Assembly (NCBI RefSeq): GCF_900128985.1
Contig: NZ_FQUC01000002.1
Span: 598,976 to 662,975 of the forward strand
Length of the DNA: 64,000 nt
From: Indolivaga macrotermitis
GTDB taxonomy: Bacteria > Bacteroidota > Bacteroidia > Bacteroidales > Dysgonomonadaceae
Reading direction: 5' to 3'
Part shown: one piece after another, positions 45,185-53,586 of the stretch
Position numbering within the stretch: the stretch's first letter is position 1
Layout: each line of letters starts with the position of its first letter
Notes under the pieces: generated by a model
What the model saw: only the letters and a program-made list of their open reading frames with translations
The model's database searches: none
Told to the model about the DNA's origin: nothing
Made by a program: the position numbers and the translations under genes

Positions 45185-45634
45185 GGCTTTTCAGGTCTTA
45201 GTTGATCAAAGATAAAAATATTTCACATAAAAACAGATAAATCTTTTTTAACAAAAGGTTTTAAAATCAGGCTTGATTAAAATATATGAATCTTGTCCGA
45301 AATATAAACCAATCAAAGAATTTTCCGCTCCACTTCTCATCCACTTTTTTAGAGCAAGACACATACGCAAACAACTAATAATCAAAGAATACACCTTTTT
45401 AGGAATTCACTATTTCTGTAATAGGAATCAGGAAACTTTCATTTCTGAATACTTTAGCCTATGCAACATCAGTCCGGAACATTGATAAAACCAAAAATTG
45501 AATAAATGTTCAACTATATGTCGCAGACCTGTTTTAATACCATGCTATCTAACCCATAACTATGCTACAAATGGTCTGAATCTAAAATTGTTCCGTCCTG
45601 ATGTTATTTGTTGAACTTTAAAATTTAATATTTC
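45185..45634. other. Divergent control region between regulator and PUL
   Basis: About 450 bases between the DUF6377 gene and susC. Besides the regulator -7-like box it holds a direct repeat ATGCTA at 45542-45547 and 45562-45567 (20-base period, about 70-90 bases before susC), possibly regulator half-sites. An ORF at 45273-45485 is not convincing as a gene. Confidence 0.35.
45207..45214 (-). promoter_or_regulatory. -7-like box (TATCTTTG) for the DUF6377 regulator gene
   Basis: A full TAnnTTTG match on the minus strand, 23 bases before the regulator start. A -33 TTTG is not seen. Confidence 0.4.
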
Positions 45635-48600
45635 ATGAAAAAAAGCAGATCAAGGCTCTATTCAGGATGCCAAAAGGTCCTTTTGGCTGTATTTGCCCTC
45701 TTTTTATCATTAAGCATGTTTGCTCAGGAAACAACGGTTAAAGGCGTCATTCTGGATGCTTTGACAGAAGAACCCTTAATCGGGGTATCGGTTGTTCAGA
45801 AAGGAGCGACTACGGGTACTATCTCCGATATGGATGGTAATTTTAGCATTAACGTACCCTTAGGTACAAGTCTCGTAATTTCCTACATCGGTTACCTGTC
45901 TCAGGAAGTGAAGGCTACAAACAACATGAAGATTCTACTTGCTGAAAACAGTAAAGCCTTAGACGAAATTGTAGTCGTAGGTTATGGCACACAGAAAAAA
46001 GTAAATCTGACAGGAGCTATCGCCTCAGTTGACGGTTCGACCATCGCAGCCAAATCGGCATCGAATGTACTGGCGGCAATGCAGGGTGAAATGCCGGGGG
46101 TTGCCGTATTAAGAAGCAGTGGTAAACCCGGCTCCGAAACGTCGGGAATGAGAGTCAGAGGCTTTTCTTCCATAAATGACGTATCTGCCCTTGTACTTAT
46201 CGATGGGGTCGAAGGCGACTTAACCTTACTGAATCCGGATGACATTTCTAATATCTCGGTATTGAAAGATGCAGCTGCCAGTTCGATTTACGGAGCACGT
46301 GCAGCCGGAGGTGTTGTGCTGGTAACGACTAAAACAGGTCAGGCAGGTACTCCCCGCGTTTCATATAATGGTTATTTTGCAGTAAATAACCCGACTAATA
46401 TGCCTAAGCGCCTGTCTGCATGGGAAGAACAGGTATTTATCAACGAGTCTCGTATTCAGGCAAGCGGTACACCGGAATGGAATGAGGAACAGTCATCATG
46501 GATCGGGAATCCTAACTTCAACTACCGCCCCAATAACACGAATGGCCGTTGGGATCTATTTCAGGCAACCGACTGGGTCGAGGCCGGCACGCGCAACTAT
46601 ACCACTCAACAAAACCACTCGGTATCAATATCGGGAGGAAGCAAAGATATTAACTACCTGATATCGGGAAATTACTTTACAAAAAATGGTATTTTAAAAT
46701 ACGGTCCTGACAAAAATGAGCGTTATAATCTTCGCGCAAAATTGGGTGCAGAGTTAAACAAGTATGTAGATGTAGCAATTAATGTTAGCTATAACGGAAA
46801 CTTTATAGAAACAAACCCTTACAAAGCAGAAGATATCTTAGAAAGGCTGTACCGTGTACGTGGACGCCAACCTATATTTAACCCCGAAGAAGACATTAAC
46901 TATAAAACCAATCCCTATAATGGCGACCTTCAGGTTAATCCTATTCAGTTGATGAAAGAAGGTGGTCTCGATGAAAGCCGGTACGAAGCATACATGGGCA
47001 AAGGCGAATTAAATATAAAAGACCTTGTTCCCGGGTTACGTTTCAAATTAAGCGCATCACGTCAGGCCGGATATTATAACAATACTATTTCGAAAAGAAC
47101 ATTAATCTGGTACGACAGAGTAGGAACAGGAGTACGGTTCTCTGCTAATAATCCGAACTCATTAGAGAAAAAGAAAAACTACGCATTCCACGATAATTTC
47201 GAGGCATTAGCATACTACGATCTGAAATTAAACAAGCACACTTTCAATTTCTTAGGAGGTACAACTTACGAAAACTACCGTAAGGACGAGATGGACGCAA
47301 TAGCCAAGAGCCTTAATTCAAATGACTTCCCGACCTTCAACGGATATGATTCGTCTTTGGCTACAAATACCCAGTTGAGTGATAAGATAGAGACTTGGGC
47401 TATGATGTCTTACTTTGGACGAATCAATTATAATTTTGCCGACCGTTATCTGTTCGAAGCCAATATCCGCTACGACGGAAGTTCTCGTCTGGCTCCTTCG
47501 AACCGATGGAAAGCTTTTCCTTCTTTCTCATTCGGATGGCGTATCAATGAAGAATCGTGGTTTAATATACCTCTGATTGACAACCTGAAATTCAGGGCAT
47601 CATGGGGGCAACTAGGTATCGGTGATCAAGGTCTGTACGATTATCTGGCCGTACTGAAAGACGGTACCTTGATGGGTGATAAATTCTATTATGAAGAAAA
47701 ACTTCCGTCTATTTCTAAATCATGGGAGATATTATCAACGACCAATATAGGTCTGGATCTAAATCTATTGAATAACAGGCTCAGTCTTACAACCGATTAT
47801 TATTGGAAAAGAAATAATGACATGTTGATAGACTACAATCTACCTAACCTTGTAGGGGTAAAACCTCCTGTAGGCAATATCGGACAGATGAAAACATGGG
47901 GATGGGAAATTCAGGTAAGCTGGAAAGATAAAGTTGGAGAAGTCAATTATCAGGTTGGGCTCAATGTCTCAGATAGTCAAAACAAATTGATAAAATTAAA
48001 TAACTCAAGGACAATAAAGGCGGGAAGTAATAAACTGATCGAAGGGTATGCTCTAAATACAATATGGGGATACAAAACAGACGGTTATTGGTCTAGCAGA
48101 GATGAATATTTGGCATACAAAGCAGCCAACCCCGGATACCAATCTTTTAATGATGCCAACGTAGGAGGAGGGGATGTAAAATATGTAGCTCAGGGTAAGG
48201 CCGACCATATCATTGGCCCCGGAGGAGGAACACCGGAAGACCCGGGAGACTTAGTATACCTCGGAGATTCCAACGGACGTTACTTATTCGGGTTCAATAT
48301 CGGTGCCCAATGGAAGAACTTTGATATATCTGTGCTATTCCAAGGGGTTGCAAAACGTAAGATACTGATAGATACAAACACTTTGGCTCCATTCCAAAGT
48401 ACTGCCAATATGCCATGGACTATTCACCGCGATTACTGGACCCCCGATAATACAGATGCATTTTGGCCACGCCTGTACAATCAGAACACATTTAATTACA
48501 ATCCTTCGGACAAATGGGTACAAAATGCAGCTTACATACGGTTGAAAAATATACAATTCGGATATAATATCCCTATAAAGAAATCGATAGCAGAAAAACT

Positions 48601-48742
48601 ACGCGTGTATGTTTCAGGTGATGATATATGGGAGCACTCAGACTTACTGAAAGTCTTCGACCCGGAGGTAGGAAATGATGCGAAAGCAAATTACTATCCG
48701 TTTTTCCGGACATGGTCTTTTGGCGTAAATCTTACTTTTTAG
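45635..48742 (+). CDS. SusC-family TonB-dependent transporter of the uronic-acid PUL
   Basis: A 1035-aa outer-membrane transporter. The signal peptide ends near SMFAQ (about 30). A carboxypeptidase-like domain follows (TTVKGVILDALTEEPLIGVS), then the TonB-box-like ALDEIVVVGYGTQKKVNLTG (about 108-127), a plug with SETSGMRVRGFSSIND, ALVLIDGVEGD and ISVLKDAAASSIYGARAAGG, and a barrel ending FGVNLTF. It is the first gene of the PUL, divergent from the DUF6377 regulator and followed by susD after 80 bases. It imports oligosaccharides across the outer membrane. Confidence 0.96.
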   Translation: MKKSRSRLYSGCQKVLLAVFALFLSLSMFAQETTVKGVILDALTEEPLIGVSVVQKGATTGTISDMDGNFSINVPLGTSLVISYIGYLSQEVKATNNMKILLAENSKALDEIVVVGYGTQKKVNLTGAIASVDGSTIAAKSASNVLAAMQGEMPGVAVLRSSGKPGSETSGMRVRGFSSINDVSALVLIDGVEGDLTLLNPDDISNISVLKDAAASSIYGARAAGGVVLVTTKTGQAGTPRVSYNGYFAVNNPTNMPKRLSAWEEQVFINESRIQASGTPEWNEEQSSWIGNPNFNYRPNNTNGRWDLFQATDWVEAGTRNYTTQQNHSVSISGGSKDINYLISGNYFTKNGILKYGPDKNERYNLRAKLGAELNKYVDVAINVSYNGNFIETNPYKAEDILERLYRVRGRQPIFNPEEDINYKTNPYNGDLQVNPIQLMKEGGLDESRYEAYMGKGELNIKDLVPGLRFKLSASRQAGYYNNTISKRTLIWYDRVGTGVRFSANNPNSLEKKKNYAFHDNFEALAYYDLKLNKHTFNFLGGTTYENYRKDEMDAIAKSLNSNDFPTFNGYDSSLATNTQLSDKIETWAMMSYFGRINYNFADRYLFEANIRYDGSSRLAPSNRWKAFPSFSFGWRINEESWFNIPLIDNLKFRASWGQLGIGDQGLYDYLAVLKDGTLMGDKFYYEEKLPSISKSWEILSTTNIGLDLNLLNNRLSLTTDYYWKRNNDMLIDYNLPNLVGVKPPVGNIGQMKTWGWEIQVSWKDKVGEVNYQVGLNVSDSQNKLIKLNNSRTIKAGSNKLIEGYALNTIWGYKTDGYWSSRDEYLAYKAANPGYQSFNDANVGGGDVKYVAQGKADHIIGPGGGTPEDPGDLVYLGDSNGRYLFGFNIGAQWKNFDISVLFQGVAKRKILIDTNTLAPFQSTANMPWTIHRDYWTPDNTDAFWPRLYNQNTFNYNPSDKWVQNAAYIRLKNIQFGYNIPIKKSIAEKLRVYVSGDDIWEHSDLLKVFDPEVGNDAKANYYPFFRTWSFGVNLTF

Positions 48743-48822
48743 TATTTAAAGATATTATGACGTGATGTATCCACACTCGTCTAAACAATAAAAAGGTCGG
48801 TGACCTCAAAATTCTTAAAATC

Positions 48823-50493
48823 ATGAGAAAAATATATTTACTTATACTTATATCTGTTATCGGGTTCTCGGGATGCGATTTAGACAAACTCCCTGAAACT
48901 GAGTTTACAGATGTCGTTTTCTGGAAATCGGAAACAGATGTTCGCGCAGCTTGTAACAGGATGTATGACGAGCTGAGAGGCTTTACCTATATGAATAACA
49001 CTTGGCATGACAGCCGTTCGGACGAAATAGTAGGAACATCGCCCAATAGCGTATCTGCCGGGAACAGAGATGTACCCAACACCTCTGATAATGACTGGAA
49101 CAATATCTATACCCGGATATTTACAGCGAATAATATACTTGCCAAATCGCAAGGTGCAGCATTGGATGAAGCTGTATTGAACCGCTGGGATGCAGAGGCA
49201 TATTTCTTCAGAGCATACTACCATTTCCTTTTAGTAAAGCTATACGGAGATGCACCGATGATGCTGAAAGCGATTGAGAACCCTACCGATCCTGCAATGT
49301 ACGCTGGACGGACACCCAGAGAAGAAGTTATACAACAGTGTTACAAAGACCTCGAATTTGCAGCAGAGTGGTTACCCACTAAGTCTAAACTACCTAAATC
49401 GGACTGGGGACGTGTCACCCGTTCGGCAGCACTAGGAATGATTGTACGTATTGGATTGTACGAAGGCACTTATTCTAAGTACCACAGTCTGGGCAGCGAT
49501 TATAAAGCACACCTTAAAAAATCGATAGATGCAGCTGAAGCTTTGAAGAAAGAAGGACATGGCTTATTCTCCAATTATCAAACACTGTTTTATTTTGAGG
49601 GCGAAGGTCCTGATAACCCCGAAAATGTATTTGTAAAAGTATACGGACCCAACGGCGATAGCGGAACCACAGTACACTCACATTCGCGCACAATGGAGAA
49701 CAGTGTATCGATAACCCGGCAGATGGTAGATCTGTTTCTATACGAGGACGGCCTTCCTCGTGAAAAGTCATCTTTGAAGATTACCAATGAAACAAGTTAT
49801 GACGATGCATTACAGAATCGGGATCCCCGTTTGAAAATGACTGTATACAGTTTGGGAGAAGACGCTTACAAAGCCGGATATATTCCATTTACTAACCAAA
49901 GCGGAAATGGTTACTCTATCAAGAAAGGCTTTATGTTAAGTGAATGGACAAACATGAATAAAGAAACTGTGGATAATATGATAATCCGTTATGCCGAAAT
50001 TCTGATCTCATATGCCGAGGCTTTGTATGAATACAATGGGTCGATCACAGACGAGAAGTTGAATGAAACAGTAAATGCTTTACGAAGCAGAGCCGGATTC
50101 AATGCAAAACTGACTAACAGCTTTGTAACTGCAAATAATCTGAATATGATCGACGAAATCAGACGCGAACGTACAGTTGAATTTATAGACGAAGGATTGA
50201 GATACGATGATATTATCCGTTGGAAGATTGCCGAGAAAGTACTTCCGGTGGCGCTTGTTGGTGCAAAGTTTGTAGACTCAGAAACCTCTAAACAACGCAA
50301 AGACTTAGCATCCAGATTAACTGATGCCAATGGTACACTAAATGGCGCAAAAGTCTCGGATCAGGCTGATATGTATGTAATAGAATTAGCTAATACCAGA
50401 ACCTTTAATCCGGCCAGAGACTATTTATATCCAATTCCATTAAACGAGATAAATATGTCTAATGGAAAAATAGAACAAAATCCTAATTGGTAA
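48823..50493 (+). CDS. SusD-like outer-membrane lipoprotein of the uronic-acid PUL
   Basis: A 556-aa SusD-family surface glycan-binding lipoprotein. The lipobox FSGC (Cys 18) is followed by DLDKLPETEFTDVVFWKSET. TPR-like helices include WDAEAYFFRAYYHFLLVKLY with GDAPMM, and the C-terminal motifs are IDEIRRERTVEFIDEGLRYD with DIIRWK and ending YPIPLNEINMSNGKIEQNPNW. All are diagnostic. It partners the SusC at 45635, and its stop overlaps a possible upstream start of the next gene. Confidence 0.96.
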   Translation: MRKIYLLILISVIGFSGCDLDKLPETEFTDVVFWKSETDVRAACNRMYDELRGFTYMNNTWHDSRSDEIVGTSPNSVSAGNRDVPNTSDNDWNNIYTRIFTANNILAKSQGAALDEAVLNRWDAEAYFFRAYYHFLLVKLYGDAPMMLKAIENPTDPAMYAGRTPREEVIQQCYKDLEFAAEWLPTKSKLPKSDWGRVTRSAALGMIVRIGLYEGTYSKYHSLGSDYKAHLKKSIDAAEALKKEGHGLFSNYQTLFYFEGEGPDNPENVFVKVYGPNGDSGTTVHSHSRTMENSVSITRQMVDLFLYEDGLPREKSSLKITNETSYDDALQNRDPRLKMTVYSLGEDAYKAGYIPFTNQSGNGYSIKKGFMLSEWTNMNKETVDNMIIRYAEILISYAEALYEYNGSITDEKLNETVNALRSRAGFNAKLTNSFVTANNLNMIDEIRRERTVEFIDEGLRYDDIIRWKIAEKVLPVALVGAKFVDSETSKQRKDLASRLTDANGTLNGAKVSDQADMYVIELANTRTFNPARDYLYPIPLNEINMSNGKIEQNPNW

Positions 50494-50504
50494 AAAACAG
50501 ACTT

Positions 50505-51044
50505 ATGAAAAAAATACTATTAATACTTACAGCTATTTCACTCAGCTTCACCTTTACAAACTGTAGTGACGATGATAAATGGGATGCAACCGACCCTGCA
50601 ATGGAACATATATACTATATTGGATTCGAGGACTGGGGCAAACTAAAAAATGATGTAGTATTCAATGTCAAGGCAGGAGATGTACAGGCTATTCCTGTAC
50701 AATTCCATAGCGAACGGGTACGCTCGTATGACGTGGTTACATATTATTACGTATCAGGAACCCCTGTATTAGGAGTAGATTTCCAAATAGTTGACGAAAA
50801 TAACAATGTTGTACAGCCGGATACAAACGGTACTTACAAGATGGATTGGCCTAAAGCCGTAAAAGGAATAAAGAACATTTATGTAAAAGCCCTTAAAGTA
50901 TCATCAGCACCTGTTATCGTATCAACATTTAATCCTAACATTGGAGAAATATCACATCCTGACAATATAACCAATAGTAAAACAAATGATTATGAGGTCA
51001 GGGCATTCTCACAAAACTATAAAGTGACAGTTAATTTAAAATAG
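50505..51044 (+). CDS. Small PUL-encoded surface lipoprotein, Calx-beta/DUF-type
   Basis: A 179-aa lipoprotein from ATG 50505; an ATG at 50487 lies inside the susD end and adds six residues. The signal peptide ends at the lipobox TNC (about 20), followed by SDDDKWDATDPAMEHIYYIG. The rest is beta-rich (DVVFNVKAGDVQAIPVQFHS, GTPVLGVDFQIVDENNNVV, GIKNIYVKAL), compatible with a single immunoglobulin-like or Calx-beta-like domain. Genes in this place after susCD usually encode SusE-like surface glycan-binding proteins, so that role is inferred. No named family was recognised with certainty. Confidence 0.6.
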   Translation: MKKILLILTAISLSFTFTNCSDDDKWDATDPAMEHIYYIGFEDWGKLKNDVVFNVKAGDVQAIPVQFHSERVRSYDVVTYYYVSGTPVLGVDFQIVDENNNVVQPDTNGTYKMDWPKAVKGIKNIYVKALKVSSAPVIVSTFNPNIGEISHPDNITNSKTNDYEVRAFSQNYKVTVNLK

Positions 51045-51064
51045 AGTTTTAAAATAAAATCCGG

Positions 51065-51101
51065 AGAAGCAGGTTTCTTTAATCAGGGAGTATCTGCTTC
51101 T
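51065..51101 (+). terminator. Weak hairpin between the surface lipoprotein and lyase genes
   Basis: Arms 51065-51072 and 51094-51101 (AGAAGCAG/CTGCTTCT) are perfect over 8 bases, but the loop is 21 bases and the T-run is short. It is probably an attenuator or an mRNA processing site rather than a full terminator. Confidence 0.35.
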
Positions 51102-51148
51102 TTGGCTTAATAATAAAATAACTTGTAATATATTAACGTAAAGACACT

Positions 51149-52348
51149 ATGAAAAAGTTATATACCATACTAATAGTCGTTCTAGCTATCTCAGCACCTC
51201 TACATTCGCAGTGGATGTGGAACAACAGTAAGATGAAAAACATCAAACTACAACTGAATAGCGAAGACTATAAACCTGCTTATGAGAACCTGCTCCAACA
51301 AGCAGATTCGGCATTAAAAGGTAAGGATTACTCGGTAACCTATAAAGAGGGCATTGCTCCAAGTGGGAATAAGCACGATTATGTAAGTCTGAGCCGTTAT
51401 GTTTGGCCGGATCCTGAAAAACCGGACGGACTACCCTATATACACAAAGACGGGCAATCTAACCCAGAGCTGGAAAAGTATGACCGTAATCCATTGGGAA
51501 CTATGGCTACATCCGTATTCAACCTGTCTCTGGCATATTATTACAGTGGAGAAGAACGTTATGCGAAAAAAGCCGTTGAACTGCTTCGTGTATGGTTTAT
51601 TAATAAGGATACCAAGATGAACCCTCAGTTGGAATATGCCCAGTTTGTTCCCGGCACCAATGACAATAAAGAGCGTGCAGCAGGTTTGATCGACAGTTAT
51701 TCTTTTGTAAAAATGCTCAACGCGATCCCTTTACTAGAGACATCGAAAAGCTATACAAAGCAAGACAAGAAGAGATTACAACAATGGTTCACCGATTTTT
51801 CCGATTGGTGGCAAACAGCCGATCAGGCTATAGCGGAACGTGATGCGACCAACAATCACGGGTTGGCATACGATATACAATTGACTACTTACTTGCTGTT
51901 TTCAGGCAATAAACAAGCGGCACTTAAAATAATAAACGATTTTCCCGAAAAAAGAATGTTTACACAAATAGAGCCGGATGGAAAACAACCTCACGAACTG
52001 AGACGTACATTAGCCTTCCATTATTCGGTATATAACATTCAGTTTATGGTAGATATGTTTGCAACTGCTCAAAATCTCGGTACAAATATTATCGGACAAG
52101 AATCCGCAGATGGACGCTCGTTGTATAAAGCGGTGGATTTTCTTACACCTTATCTGGGGAAAACAATTTCGGAGTGGCCTTACCAGCAGATAAGCGGCTG
52201 GGATAAAGCTCAACAAGACCTGTGCTACGAGCTGTTCCGTATATCTTCCATTTCTCCCGTTCACTCAGATTACCGGAATCTTTATAAGAAATATTCAACA
52301 CAAGGAGTATCGGATATCAACCGATTATTATATGGGTTTAACTACTAA
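51149..52348 (+). CDS. Alginate lyase family polysaccharide lyase (PL38-like)
   Basis: A 399-aa secreted enzyme (signal peptide to about LHSQ, 21; no lipobox). It is an alpha/alpha-toroid lyase of the alginate lyase family (PF05426 type). Hallmarks are NKHDYVSLSRYVWPDP (about 74-89), NPLGTMATSVFNLSLAYYYS, WFINKDTKMNPQLEYAQFVP and NNHGLAYD (235-242), where the Asn-His pair and a nearby Tyr/His are expected to act in beta-elimination. Relatives with NNHG are grouped in PL38. It would cut a uronic-acid-containing polymer and leave 4,5-unsaturated uronyl ends, which fits the GH88 genes directly downstream (12 bases). Family confidence is good; the exact substrate is unknown. Confidence 0.8.
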   Translation: MKKLYTILIVVLAISAPLHSQWMWNNSKMKNIKLQLNSEDYKPAYENLLQQADSALKGKDYSVTYKEGIAPSGNKHDYVSLSRYVWPDPEKPDGLPYIHKDGQSNPELEKYDRNPLGTMATSVFNLSLAYYYSGEERYAKKAVELLRVWFINKDTKMNPQLEYAQFVPGTNDNKERAAGLIDSYSFVKMLNAIPLLETSKSYTKQDKKRLQQWFTDFSDWWQTADQAIAERDATNNHGLAYDIQLTTYLLFSGNKQAALKIINDFPEKRMFTQIEPDGKQPHELRRTLAFHYSVYNIQFMVDMFATAQNLGTNIIGQESADGRSLYKAVDFLTPYLGKTISEWPYQQISGWDKAQQDLCYELFRISSISPVHSDYRNLYKKYSTQGVSDINRLLYGFNY

Positions 52349-52360
52349 AAGACAGATTCT

Positions 52361-53584
52361 ATGAAATATATATTGATTGTAAATTTAATAATAATCTCTT
52401 TTCTATCCTGTAAGAGTACTAAAAGCCAAGAGGATATTGTAGCTAAGGATTTCGGCTTTGCGGAAAAACAATTCGATTTTGCCTTAACCGAAATAGATCA
52501 GGCTTTATCTAACGATTCTACTGCCGCATTTAAACGTTTGGTATCGCCCCGTACCATTAAGCCTGACGGAACCCTGGGAATGGTCGCCTCTAAAGATTGG
52601 TGTTCGGGATTTTTCCCCGGATCACTTTGGTATATGTACGAATACACAAAAGATAAGAAATGGGAAGTTCTGGCACGTAAATTCACAGACTCCATAGAAC
52701 GTGAAAAGATAAATGGCGGCACACATGATATGGGATTCAAAATGTATTGCAGTTTCGGCAACGGGCTTCGCCTTACTCATGATACCCGTTATAAGGACAT
52801 TCTCTTAGAGTCTGCCTACACCCTGATAACAAGATATAAACCAAATGCCAAAATCATTCGGTCATGGGATCATAATACGGACAAGTGGCAATGCCCTGTA
52901 ATTATAGACAATATGATGAATCTCGAATTACTATTCTGGGCATTCAAAGAGAGTAAAGATTCTATCTTCTATCATATAGCAGTAAATCATGCGAAAACCA
53001 CAATGAAGAATCACTTCCGGAGTGATTACAGTACATATCACGTAATCGACTATGACTCTATTACCGGGGAAGTTTTGAAAAAGAATACACATCAGGGATA
53101 CGCTCACGAATCGACTTGGGCACGAGGTGAGGCATGGGCAATTTACGGGTATACTATGGCCTATAGGGAAACCCACCTACCCGAATTTCTGAATCAGGCA
53201 AAACATGTTGCTAATTTTATCTTCAATAACCCTAATCTTCCGGAAGACCTGATTCCTTACTGGGACTATAATGCTCCGGATATCCCCAATGAGCCAAGGG
53301 ATGTGTCTGCCGCTACGGTAACAGCGTCTGCACTGTACGAACTCAGTCAATATGACAAAGCCAACAGGGATAAGTATAAAGAGTGGGCAGATAAGATCAT
53401 AGAGAATCTCAGCAAGCATTATTTAGCAAAACAAGGATCGGATAGAGGCTTCTTACTTCTCCATAGTACCGGATCTAAACCAATGGACTCGGAAGTAGAT
53501 GTACCGTTGTCGTATGCTGACTATTACTTTCTGGAAGCATTGCTCAGAAAACAGAAACTTGAACATAACGAAAATTTATTTTGA
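52361..53584 (+). CDS. GH88 unsaturated glucuronyl hydrolase (copy 1)
   Basis: A 407-aa lipoprotein-type enzyme (lipobox SFLSC, Cys 17). It is an alpha/alpha-barrel of family GH88, with WCSGFFPGSLWYMYEYTKD (about 80-98), HDMGF (catalytic Asp near 123), RSWD, IIDNMMNLELLFWA (catalytic Asp near 183), ARGEAWAIYGYTMAYRET and SEVDVPLSYADYYFLEALLR near the end. The two Asp positions correspond to the known pair in unsaturated glucuronyl hydrolases. It removes the 4-deoxy-4,5-unsaturated uronic acid produced by the lyase. It is related to the copy at 56327. The next gene (GH2) starts two bases after the stop. Confidence 0.92.
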   Translation: MKYILIVNLIIISFLSCKSTKSQEDIVAKDFGFAEKQFDFALTEIDQALSNDSTAAFKRLVSPRTIKPDGTLGMVASKDWCSGFFPGSLWYMYEYTKDKKWEVLARKFTDSIEREKINGGTHDMGFKMYCSFGNGLRLTHDTRYKDILLESAYTLITRYKPNAKIIRSWDHNTDKWQCPVIIDNMMNLELLFWAFKESKDSIFYHIAVNHAKTTMKNHFRSDYSTYHVIDYDSITGEVLKKNTHQGYAHESTWARGEAWAIYGYTMAYRETHLPEFLNQAKHVANFIFNNPNLPEDLIPYWDYNAPDIPNEPRDVSAATVTASALYELSQYDKANRDKYKEWADKIIENLSKHYLAKQGSDRGFLLLHSTGSKPMDSEVDVPLSYADYYFLEALLRKQKLEHNENLF

Positions 53585-53586
53585 TT

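Noticed and set aside
45273..45485. 70-aa ORF between the DUF6377 regulator and susC
   Set aside because: No recognisable domain, a cysteine- and histidine-rich random composition, and it occupies the divergent control region.
48794..48806. AGGTC/GACCT hairpin between susC and susD as a terminator
   Set aside because: The stem is only 5 bases with a 3-base loop and no T-run. It is too weak to call, although some modulation of read-through cannot be excluded.
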